Shown here piece by piece: positions 1-5,357 of a DNA stretch of 5,478 bases. A program made the position numbers and the translations under genes. Below the pieces are notes generated by a model. It worked only from the letters and a program-made list of their open reading frames with translations. It was not told the origin of the DNA and did no database searches. The DNA lies in NCBI GenBank assembly GCA_021789565.1, contig JAJYJL010000680.1:1-5478 (forward strand), given 5' to 3'. This DNA comes from Acidobacteriota bacterium. Its GTDB lineage: Bacteria > Acidobacteriota > Terriglobia > UBA7540. Numbering within the stretch: position 1 is the first letter of the stretch; each line of letters starts with the position of its first letter.

Positions 1-45
1 CAACACCCCGATGATCTGCTCCTCCGTGTACCGGCTTTGCCTCAT
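1..45 (-). CDS. IS3-family transposase OrfA, N-terminal 15 codons
   Basis: The ATG at 45-43 opens MRQSRYTEEQIIGVL, the standard beginning of IS3-family OrfA proteins (commonly MRKSRFTEEQII...), which carry a helix-turn-helix that binds the element's ends. A strong ribosome binding site, GAGGAGG on the minus strand (53-59), lies 7 bases upstream of the ATG and fixes the start. The gene continues past the left edge. In this family OrfA is normally joined to the DDE-integrase OrfB by a programmed frameshift; OrfB is outside the window. Confidence 0.88.
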   Translation of the reverse strand, partial: MRQSRYTEEQIIGVL

Positions 46-119
46 TTCTGGTCCTCCTCGGGCTTTTATACCCCGGAGAACTCTCATTTACACTGGTACA
101 GTTTTCGGGGGGCAGGTCA
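1..119 (-). mobile_element. IS3-family insertion sequence, left end only
   Basis: Read on the minus strand, the element starts at base 119 with TGACCTGCCCCCCGAAAACT, a terminal inverted repeat typical of IS3-family elements (IS407-like in look), and runs off the left edge of the window. A transposase start follows 74 bases inside, so this is the upstream (left) terminus. It has inserted into the 3' end of the DUF169 gene: the DUF169 reading frame runs straight into the repeat. A related end, with the same first 12 bases and a shared CTGTACCA block, lies at 5358 facing the other way. The element is partial, so its exact identity and target duplication cannot be read. Confidence 0.85.
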
Positions 120-835
120 ACGGGCAGCCGATTCTGAAGTTTAACAAGCTCCACGGCACGAACTGAAATCAATACTTCTTCATCCTTGATGTTCGTAAAG
201 GCCGCGCGCCCATGCTGAAGGTTGTGTCATTGCTCTTCAGCGATTCAGGGATCACTGTGCAGGCCCACCGCCCAAGTGTGCGGCTTTCGTGTCCTGTGCC
301 CCACGATGCAATACTGTCGGCTTCCGAAATCATCATCGCCTGGAATGGAGCGGCAATCAGCAGAATGACGTCCGGCTGGAGTTCGCCAAATTCTTGAGAG
401 GGCTGTAGACAATGGCATTGTGCTTCTTCTCTACTACAGGGACGTTGTTTGCCTCTGCGGCTTCCAAGTAAGAAATCTTGCCGCTCATCCCAGTCAGTTC
501 CACGGCGTTGGCCGAAACCGGCTGTGGAATCTGGAATGCCTGAATGACGGCGCCGATGGGGCGGTTGTAACGGTCTGATGCCGTTGCGTAGAAGAGTTCG
601 CGCTCCACCGCTTTCCAGAAGGCATATGCCGAAAGAACAGCCTGCGCATAATGTTTTACTCCCTCAGGTACTTCATCAAGAAATACAATCCCAATCGGTG
701 TGCGTTTCAACTTCTCGGCAAGAGCATCTGCAAATTCTCGATATGCCAAGTGTTCCACGCTTTCCGAATCTCTGCGCCTGGTTGGGCAGGATTGATTGTG
801 ATTTCAGGCCGAGCTTCGATGTCGGGTTTCGTCAT
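120..835 (-). pseudogene. DUF169 family protein, frameshifted and cut by an IS
   Basis: Family marks are spread over three frames. An upstream part begins at ATG 835-833 (MTKPDIEARPEI). The main frame (about 770 to 397) gives EFADALAEKLKRTPIGIVFL, then FYATASDRYNRPIGAV and NAIVYSPL. A second frame (about 397 to 208) gives EFGELQPDVILLIAAPFQAM. A third (about 208 to 120) gives AAFTNIKDEEVLISV and runs into the IS end at 119. Each join needs one missing base. From memory of the family, the conserved Cys of the SACxFW-like and YNCPIGA motifs are replaced here (SAYAFW, YNRPIGA), which supports real loss of function. Combined length would be about 240 residues, close to the family norm. The function of DUF169 is not established. 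A GTG at 758 could start the largest intact frame, but the ATG at 835 overlaps the upstream gene's read-through stop (ATGA), which suggests the original start and translational coupling. Confidence 0.78.
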
Positions 836-2283
836 ACAAGTGCTTCGCCTTGATGAAGGGAGGCCAACTGGTCCCCCGTCGGTTCTGCTCAGCAATACCA
901 CGGTTCGGTCAGATACGGAATGGCAGCGCGATCCAGCCGATCAGGCGATTCCAGACTCTTGAGAGGTTTGATGCCTGCGGTTTCATGTGCAATTACGGCA
1001 ATCCGCTGAAAGATCTGCTGCCGCGTTGCCTTCTGCTTTCCTCCCTCATGGACCACGGTTTGCACCCTGGCGCACAACTCGTCCACACGCGGGTCAGAAC
1101 TAGACCAGGGGTACACGAGCATATTCTCATCGAAAGCGCCCACCATCTGCTCAATTTCTGGAACTTCCAGAAGCCGTGAGCCTGCCGGCATCAGTAGGCG
1201 AATCCCAAGCTGGATGGGTGCAACGTGATCAACCAGGTCGAGTTTCTGCAAGCCGGCGATGAACGCACAATAACTCTCGAGGGTAGTCCACGGCGTGAAG
1301 GCGACAAATGTTGGCGAGAGCACAAGACCTGTTTGGCGGCATAGTTCCAGTAAACGGGCAAAATCTGCGTACGTATGTCCTTTGTCGAGCCTGCGGAGAA
1401 TTTCGTCATCCAATGACTCCGCGGCGCTGGTCACAAAAGCGCACCCCGTCTCGCGCAATGTTGGAAGGAACTCTGCGTGCTTCAGAAGATGTTCCACTTT
1501 GATGGTGACGTTGTACGTGACTGTGGGGTGCTCGGCATACAAGGCCGTGATGATTCGGATGGCGTGACGGATGCCGTTAAAGAAATCAGGGTCGCCAAAG
1601 GTGATGTGCTTGGCCCCCATGGCTATTTGCTGACGGATATCTTCCAGCACAACTTCTGGCTGAACAATGCGGAACACGCCGCTGTAAACCGGAACGATGG
1701 GGCAGTGTCGGCAGTGGTGCTTACAGCCTCGGCTGGCCTCCGTGTAACCTGCGATTTGGGCGTTGCCATCGGTCCCCATAAATCTCGCATAGCGACTCAG
1801 CGGAGGCAGCGATTGCCGATCCGGGGCTACAAAATCCTGGCGCTCCAGCGAAACGGTGGGCAGCACCTGCACTTCAGATAAAGGCTCACGGTTTTGCAGC
1901 CGCTCGAATGTTGCGACCAGGCCTTCTTCAAATTCTCCACCCAAAATTGTCTGCACTCGCAGCTTGCGCAGGAACATTTCATTCATCGGTGCATAAAGAC
2001 CAAAGCAGCAGAGATGGGCGCGCGGATTCAATTTTCGAACGGTAGGAAGGAGTTGTGTTGCCAGACGGGTGGCTGTGTGCATCGGCACATAGATTGCCAC
2101 GAGATCGGCAGACGCGACCGCCCCTTCATCCAGCGGTTGGCATGAAAGGTCTAGGCATGTGACGTCGGAGCCTGCACGACGGAGCCATGCGGCCGGAGAC
2201 GCCAGCCCGAAGGACTGGCGGCCAAGCTCGTAGGTGGAGATCAGAACACTCTTCAACGGGTTCAACCGATTCGTTGAAATCAT
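832..2283 (-). CDS. CUAEP-tail radical SAM selenoprotein (UGA read as Sec)
   Basis: This is a 483-residue protein if TGA 889-891 is read as selenocysteine, or 464 residues if it stops there. Residues about 10-135 form a Rossmann-like domain of the type that precedes many radical SAM domains (VLISTYELG near the start, ILGGEFEEGL near 113-122). I see no DxHxxG cobalamin motif, so B12 binding is unsure. The radical SAM core begins at ASRGCKHHCRHC, whose Cys187, Cys191 and Cys194 form the CxxxCxxC site for the 4Fe-4S cluster that cleaves S-adenosylmethionine; GDPDF follows near 230. The end reads EPWYC, TGA, then AEPTGDQLASLHQGEALV and a second TGA at 832-834. This matches the known CUAEP/CCAEP-tail family, where Cys-Sec or Cys-Cys is followed by Ala-Glu-Pro. 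The substrate is unknown. ATG 2283-2281 is the first ATG; the frame extends to TTG at 2301, less likely. The distal stop overlaps the DUF169 start. The frame is otherwise clean. Confidence 0.9.
858..877 (-). promoter_or_regulatory. Candidate bacterial SECIS hairpin
   Basis: On the minus-strand RNA, GGGGGACC (877-870) can pair with GGCCUCCC (865-858) around the loop AGUU (869-866). This gives seven pairs, one of them G-U, with one A-C mismatch. The loop starts 19 bases after the UGA and has G as its second base. Bacterial SECIS elements are expected to have a small apical loop with a G in its first two bases, roughly 16-37 bases past the UGA, so both criteria are met. It would bind SelB to deliver Sec-tRNA. 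It lies inside the coding sequence, as usual in bacteria. Folding was done by eye. Confidence 0.72.
889..891 (-). other. In-frame UGA codon, predicted selenocysteine 465
   Basis: The minus-strand codons are TGG TAT TGC TGA GCA GAA CCG. Read through, they give W-Y-C-U-A-E-P, exactly the tail signature of the CUAEP/CCAEP radical SAM family, in which cysteine homologues have Cys at this place. The frame stays open for 18 more codons. A suitable hairpin begins 11 bases after the TGA. The Cys-Sec pair would be a vicinal redox or metal-binding pair at a mobile C-terminus; that role is inference. Confidence 0.88.
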
Positions 2284-2312
2284 TCGTATGCGTGGCCCCA
2301 AAAGCCATCTTA

Positions 2313-2393
2313 TCAGGCGGTGGGCCTATCCTCAAAGACCTCACCGTGGCTGTCGAAAATGACATTCGAAAAGACGAAGCATACCTCCACCAT
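2313..2393 (-). CDS. Possible 26-codon ORF just upstream of the radical SAM gene
   Basis: ATG 2393-2391 opens MVEVCFVFSNVIFDSHGEVF and closes at TGA 2315-2313 after 26 codons, 29 bases before the radical SAM ATG. No convincing Shine-Dalgarno sequence precedes it and I recognise no homologue. Its place on the same strand could make it a leader peptide or a substrate peptide of the radical SAM enzyme, but chance is the simpler explanation. Confidence 0.2.
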   Translation of the reverse strand: MVEVCFVFSNVIFDSHGEVFEDRPTA

Positions 2394-2476
2394 CGCGTAC
2401 CAGCGTTCTGAGGTTGCAAAGCAATGCTAATCAGGCTTGATTTTTTCCATTTCTGTCCATAGCATAAAGTGTGTTG

Positions 2477-2647
2477 TTAGTTTATTCCCGTCGGTGATTT
2501 GGGGCAGCGGGGGTCGAATTCGGCACACTCTGACATACGCTGAGAAGGTTGGATTTTGCAGCCGTCAGGCTTGACGAGTAAGACGAACTCCGGATTTTTA
2601 TGGCCGCAGTGATTGTTCCTGCAAGCATGCCTGCCCGATGCGACGTT
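2477..2647 (-). pseudogene. Small Cys-rich reading frame, probably a coding remnant
   Basis: Between stops at 2650-2648 and 2479-2477 lies a 56-codon frame with a non-random, protein-like content: CRNNHCGHKNPEFVLLV, then KPDGCKIQPSQRMSECAEF, then DPRCPK near the end. Five cysteines (frame residues 9, 14, 30, 41, 48) suggest a small metal-binding protein of zinc-ribbon type. There is no ATG, GTG or TTG before the first Cys in this frame. An ATG at 2628-2626 lies just before it in another frame, and one missing base would join them (ATG, one codon, TGC). It is therefore either a broken small gene or a remnant. I do not recognise a named family. It is on the same strand as the radical SAM gene, about 190 bases upstream of it. 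Confidence 0.42.
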
Positions 2648-2734
2648 CTAAGAATCTAGAGCAGTGCTCTCAGGCGAGATGCGATTTTGGATGCCTAAAA
2701 GATAATGTGTGGTCGCAGTCTGAGTATGCAAGAT

Positions 2735-2763
2735 TTGTGCTTAGTTGAAAAGGAAACGATACT
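2735..2763 (+). promoter_or_regulatory. Possible sigma70-type promoter for cytochrome c
   Basis: TTGTGC (2735-2740) and GATACT (2758-2763) are separated by 17 bases and lie 32 bases before the cytochrome start. The match is 3 of 6 at -35 and 4 of 6 at -10, so this is plausible but weak. Confidence 0.3.
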
Positions 2764-2795
2764 GAAATCCACTTAAGGGGTCGGAGAAAAAGTTC

Positions 2796-3140
2796 ATGAA
2801 GTATTTTCGAAGCCTGGTTTTCACGCTCGTGGTAGCCGGATCAATTGCTTACACTACGGCCTTTTCCTTTGCTGCCAAGAAGGTGGATGGCGCCTACATT
2901 TTCACTGAAAAATGTTCAATGTGCCATGGGATGGACGGCAAGGGATACGCTGCCATCAAAACACCCAATTTTACTGATCCGAAGTGGCAGGCTGCACACC
3001 AGGACAAGGAGTTACTGAACGCCATCGAAAATGGCGTACCGGGTACGGCGATGGTTTCGTTTAAAGACAAGCTCAGCCAGCAGGAAATCGCGGTTGTGCT
3101 GAAGTACATTCGTTCCCTCGGTGCTCCGAAGAAAAAATAG
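2796..3140 (+). CDS. Secreted mono-haem c-type cytochrome
   Basis: This 114-residue protein is a small class I cytochrome c that carries electrons outside the cytoplasmic membrane. Residues 1-27 form a signal peptide: Lys and Arg near the start, a hydrophobic run LVFTLVVAGSIAY, then a likely cut after FSFA. The haem is attached at CSMCH, with Cys40, Cys43 and axial His44, and GMDGKG follows as usual. The second axial ligand is probably Met86 in GTAMVSF, followed by the C-terminal helix LSQQEIAVVLKYIRSLG, a hallmark of the family. Partner enzyme and reductase cannot be told from the window; no oxidase or dehydrogenase gene lies nearby. GGAG at 2783-2786, 9 bases before ATG, supports the start. 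The frame is clean. It appears to be transcribed alone. Confidence 0.93.
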   Translation: MKYFRSLVFTLVVAGSIAYTTAFSFAAKKVDGAYIFTEKCSMCHGMDGKGYAAIKTPNFTDPKWQAAHQDKELLNAIENGVPGTAMVSFKDKLSQQEIAVVLKYIRSLGAPKKK

Positions 3141-3331
3141 GGGGAGGTCCCTGCATCGTAATGACGCAGACATTGATGTCGCCGCATTGACCGCCGTCGG
3201 CCTCTTGAGGTGCTGATCGATGACGACATTATCCGGTCGATAGTTTCGGCTGTATGCCGTGTGATTTCGCTTAATCATCAAAGAGAAGGGTTCGACGGAA
3301 AAGCTAGGTTTCCTTTACCCTGATTTTATAG

Positions 3332-3355
3332 CCGCTGCCTTTCGCAGGGAGGCGG
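3332..3355 (+). terminator. Weak hairpin downstream of cytochrome c
   Basis: CCGCTGCC (3332-3339) can pair imperfectly with GGGAGGCGG (3347-3355): six Watson-Crick pairs, one G-T wobble and a G-A mismatch. The tract after it, TTACTTCGTT, is only partly T-rich, and the hairpin is about 190 bases after the cytochrome stop. It may end the cytochrome transcript, but it is not a good intrinsic terminator. Confidence 0.2.
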
Positions 3356-3485
3356 TTACTTCGTTGCCTGTTCATTGGGACCTTGTTCCTGGTTTCGGTA
3401 TATGAATTGTGATTTGCTGATGTCGGGTGCACCGCGAAACCTCACACCTTTGATTGCGCATACTCGCGCTTCAGTAATGATGTTG

Positions 3486-3515
3486 TTGGGACAGGCTTTG
3501 CGATGGTCTTATCAT
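3486..3515 (+). promoter_or_regulatory. Possible sigma70-type promoter for the Cys-rich protein gene
   Basis: TTGGGA (3486-3491) and TATCAT (3510-3515) are separated by 18 bases, matching 4 of 6 and 5 of 6 consensus bases. They lie about 55 bases before the ATG at 3570. This is the best promoter-like pair in the window but rests on consensus alone. Confidence 0.38.
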
Positions 3516-3569
3516 AAAAAGAAGTGGCGCCCTCAATAACATTTCTAAGTTCAAATTAGAGGTTCTGTG

Positions 3570-3977
3570 ATGGGCAGGAAGTATAAACAGCGGGGCTACA
3601 TGGACTCCGGCGAGGGGGAACGCCAAGGGCGGCCGCAGCAGAAAAAGCCTGAGACGTTCGGGCCTCGAACACCGGTTATGCCGGGGCAGCGTTCAGTCTG
3701 GAGGTGTTCTTCCTGTGCAACCATTCTGCCTGCCGGCATCGATGAGCAGGCCAAATGCCCTAATTGTGAAACTGAATTGCACAGCTGCAGGCAATGCACG
3801 TTTTTCGATACGGGTAGCCGGTTCGAATGTACAAAACCGGTTACGGCACGGATCCCCAAAAAGGAAGCCCGGAATGAATGCTCCTTCTTTGCGCCGCGCA
3901 CGACAATCGAACGCGAGACTTCTTCTTCAAAGCCACTCGATGCACGTGCAGCGTTTGAAAACCTCTTCAAGAAGTAG
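3570..3977 (+). CDS. Small Cys-rich protein with two Cys4 zinc-ribbon-like sites
   Basis: This 135-residue soluble protein begins MGRKYKQRGYM. A basic, proline- and glutamine-rich N-terminus of about 40 residues looks disordered. Two four-cysteine sets follow: Cys46, Cys49, Cys63, Cys66 (CSSC...CPNC, a zinc ribbon), and Cys73, Cys76, Cys87, Cys104 (HSCRQC, FEC, NEC), a second likely metal site. The C-terminus AAFENLFKK is typical of what I recall for similar uncharacterised proteins in Acidobacteria and related groups. No function is known; nucleic-acid or protein binding is only a guess. The frame opens with GTG at 3567, but the adjacent ATG at 3570 is better placed: AGAGG at 3558-3562 is 7 bases upstream. 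It is intact, monocistronic, and converges on the broken NhaR-like gene, with 75 bases between the stop codons. No signal peptide. Confidence 0.8.
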   Translation: MGRKYKQRGYMDSGEGERQGRPQQKKPETFGPRTPVMPGQRSVWRCSSCATILPAGIDEQAKCPNCETELHSCRQCTFFDTGSRFECTKPVTARIPKKEARNECSFFAPRTTIERETSSSKPLDARAAFENLFKK

Positions 3978-4052
3978 GGTCCAGACGCCCAAGTTTCCTG
4001 ATCCGCACCCCATACTGGAAGTTGGCACGCCCCCCGCAAGAACTGAGCTGCG

Positions 4053-4947
4053 CTAACCAAAAATCTTCTGGCGCGCCGCCTCGGAAATTGCAACTACAGC
4101 AGGATTCTTGATTTTCCTTCCCACCGAGATCGCATAGAACCGCGAACGGACGGCGCTGGTACGTGCGATGATCCCCAAACTATATTGACGCATTTCAGCA
4201 TCAAGAATAGATGGCGCAGCGAATGTGCTGTGTCCTGCTTCTGCGAATGTCGGAGAAGAGAAAAGTCATCATACCCGCTTGTGACAAGAGGCCGAACCTG
4301 CTGCTGGTTGAACCATTAGTCCATGCTCACCCTCAGGGATCTGTCCTCCGTCGGCAGGAGGGACGGAAGGCCGTCGAGAGACTTGGGGAAACGACGCCTT
4401 AGTTTTAACGCGATTTGGCGTTTGGTGTAAAAGGTCACATCACACTCGCCCAGGAGGTGGTTGAAGGCGTGGACCTTCACCTGAGGCCCGACGGGCGCCT
4501 CGGACAGAACCACGTCGAGCTTGTTCACGGCAAGTTCGGCCAGCAGGCGGTCAGGCCGATGTTCGTGGCAGATGATCCGAACAGGGCCCGGGAGTTGAAG
4601 TGCGGGATGAATCAGGTGATAGACAATCCACTTTGGGAGCGGGTCAGCCACTCCCACTCGCAACCTCAAGGGATGACCAGTGAGATGTCCGTGGAGAGTT
4701 TCCATCGGTTCGCGTCCAAGAGGGAAGATTTCCTCAGCGTAGCGGAACGCGACGTTGCCCTGCTCGGTCAAGACCAGCCTGCGGCCGGAGCGGGTGAAGA
4801 GCTTTTCACGGAGCTGGTCTTCAAGGCGTGAAATCTGTGAACTGATCGTCGGTGGCGACAGTAGCCGTTCTTCCGAAGCCTTGGCAATGCGCCCGTCCGT
4901 GCAACAGTCCGGAAGTAAAGCAAGTGGTGATAGTTGATCCATTCCAT
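4053..4947 (-). pseudogene. NhaR-like LysR-family regulator, broken
   Basis: Rebuilt across frames, this is a 298-residue regulator, close to the 301 of E. coli NhaR, and similar to it in layout. ATG 4947-4945 opens MEWINYHHLLYFRTVARTG, the winged helix-turn-helix start. One base is missing near 4890, after which the main frame gives IAKASE, LSPPTISSQISRLEDQLREK, LFTRSGRRLVLTEQG, and the sensor domain LRLRVGVADPLPKWIVYHLI and LLGECDVTFYT. A TAA at 4318-4316 falls between SMD and WFNQQQVRPL, where relatives have a sense codon. Another base is missing near 4250, and the last part reads FAEAGHSTFAAPSILD and ends ISEAARQKIFG at TAG 4055-4053. The longest open frame starts at another ATG (4942), but its first 17 or so residues are out of frame and do not match the family. 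It diverges from the broken secreted-protein gene, its likely old target. NhaR of E. coli activates the nhaA Na+/H+ antiporter; here the ligand is unknown. Confidence 0.88.
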
Positions 4948-4948
4948 A

Positions 4949-4967
4949 TTCCTATTATGGATAGGAA
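4949..4967. promoter_or_regulatory. Perfect inverted repeat at the regulator start, likely operator
   Basis: TTCCTAT (4949-4955) and ATAGGAA (4961-4967) are perfect inverted repeats around 5 bases, one base before the regulator's ATG. LysR regulators bind inverted repeats of this scale and usually repress their own gene from the divergent intergenic region. The site would overlap the regulator's ribosome binding region; AGGAAT directly before the ATG is part of the right arm on the coding strand. Confidence 0.45.
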
Positions 4968-4974
4968 AAATCTA

Positions 4975-4987
4975 TCGATTACATCGA
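4975..4987. promoter_or_regulatory. Second inverted repeat in the divergent intergenic region
   Basis: TCGAT-TAC-ATCGA is a perfect 5-base inverted repeat 8 bases from the first one. Next to it, ACTTTGTAC (4989-4997) and GTACAAGT (5020-5027) form a nearly perfect wider inverted pair spaced about three helical turns apart. Together they resemble the multi-site control regions of LysR regulators. Function is inferred from position only. Confidence 0.35.
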
Positions 4988-5068
4988 AACTTTGTACTTT
5001 TCTAATCGTACGGAGCTTGGTACAAGTATCTGTGGACAGCGCGCTGTGACCCATGGAGAAACTTCAAC

Positions 5069-5357
5069 ATGAAGGACAGAATTATGCGGCTGACACTTGG
5101 CAAAATCGGTTGGGTAGCGGTCGGGCTTTGTTGCTGATGACACCACTTTTTGCTTCAACTTCCAATCCGGAAGCAAAGACCGGTAACGTCCCAACCTAAA
5201 ACTGGGCGTATGCCGAGGAGGCTACCGAGTTACTCCGGCAATTGGAGAGCTTTCAACTCAGTTGGGGGAAGATACCTACTTTCTCGATCTGCACTCGCGC
5301 AGGAACCAGCTTTACTGGCGAAGCCACGCTTCACAACTTCCTCAGATTCGCGGGAAC
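5069..5357 (+). pseudogene. Small secreted protein gene, broken and cut by an IS
   Basis: ATG 5069 opens MKDRIMRLTLGKIGWVAVGL (a second ATG is at 5084). One base is missing near 5127, after which LLMTPLFAST completes a signal peptide with a cut near LFA. The frame reads to GNVPT, meets TAA at 5197-5199, then continues NWAYAEEATELLRQLES. A second base is missing near 5250, and the last part reads STQLGEDTYFLDLHSRRNQL then YWRSHASQLPQIRGN, ending exactly where the IS begins at 5358. The rebuilt protein is exported, helical and truncated at about 97 codons. I do not recognise a named family; the LDLHSRRNQLYWRSHA part resembles uncharacterised exported proteins I associate with Acidobacteria. GGAG at 5055-5058 supports the start. 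Its divergent place next to an NhaR-like regulator suggests past control by it. Confidence 0.62.

Larger units (their letters stand above)
2394..2795. other. Gene-poor region upstream of cytochrome c
   Basis: Apart from the Cys-rich remnant at 2477-2647 and the promoter-like pair before the cytochrome gene, I see no intact gene here. Small symmetric elements are present: TTGCAAAGCAA at 2414-2424, and AATCA-GGCT-TGATT followed by T's at 2429-2446. The stretch lies between two divergent genes (radical SAM minus, cytochrome plus), so promoters for both should be here; none is convincing for the minus-strand gene. Confidence 0.5.
3141..3569. other. 429-bp stretch without a recognisable gene
   Basis: No frame on either strand matches a family I know. 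The minus-strand frame from about 3567 to 3450 has 38 codons without a stop but no start codon, so it may be chance. One imperfect hairpin (3332-3355) and one promoter-like pair (3486-3515) are listed separately. Given the decayed genes nearby, this could be old coding sequence, but I cannot show it. Confidence 0.5.

Noticed and set aside
357..758. DUF169 as an intact 133-residue gene starting at GTG 758
   Set aside because: Family sequence continues beyond both ends in other frames, so this is only the middle of a broken gene.
889..891. TGA as an ordinary stop of the radical SAM gene
   Set aside because: The following codons give the AEP part of a known family tail, a hairpin follows at SECIS distance, and the read-through frame ends exactly on the next gene's start.
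1477..1881. Plus-strand open frame of 134 codons
   Set aside because: It lies antisense to the well-supported radical SAM gene, has no recognisable domain, and is explained as a shadow of that gene's codon use.
2429..2446. AATCA/TGATT hairpin with T-run as a terminator
   Set aside because: The stem has only five AT-rich pairs and no plus-strand gene ends upstream of it.
3450..3567. Minus-strand 38-codon frame with protein-like content
   Set aside because: It has no start codon and no recognised homology; this length open by chance is common.
3596..4093. Minus-strand open frame of 165 codons
   Set aside because: It is antisense to the Cys-rich protein gene with its clear paired cysteines and ribosome binding site; its N-terminal part is out of frame with the NhaR-like C-terminus.
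4415..4831. Plus-strand open frame of 138 codons
   Set aside because: It is antisense to the LysR-type sensor domain, which matches the NhaR family over its length.
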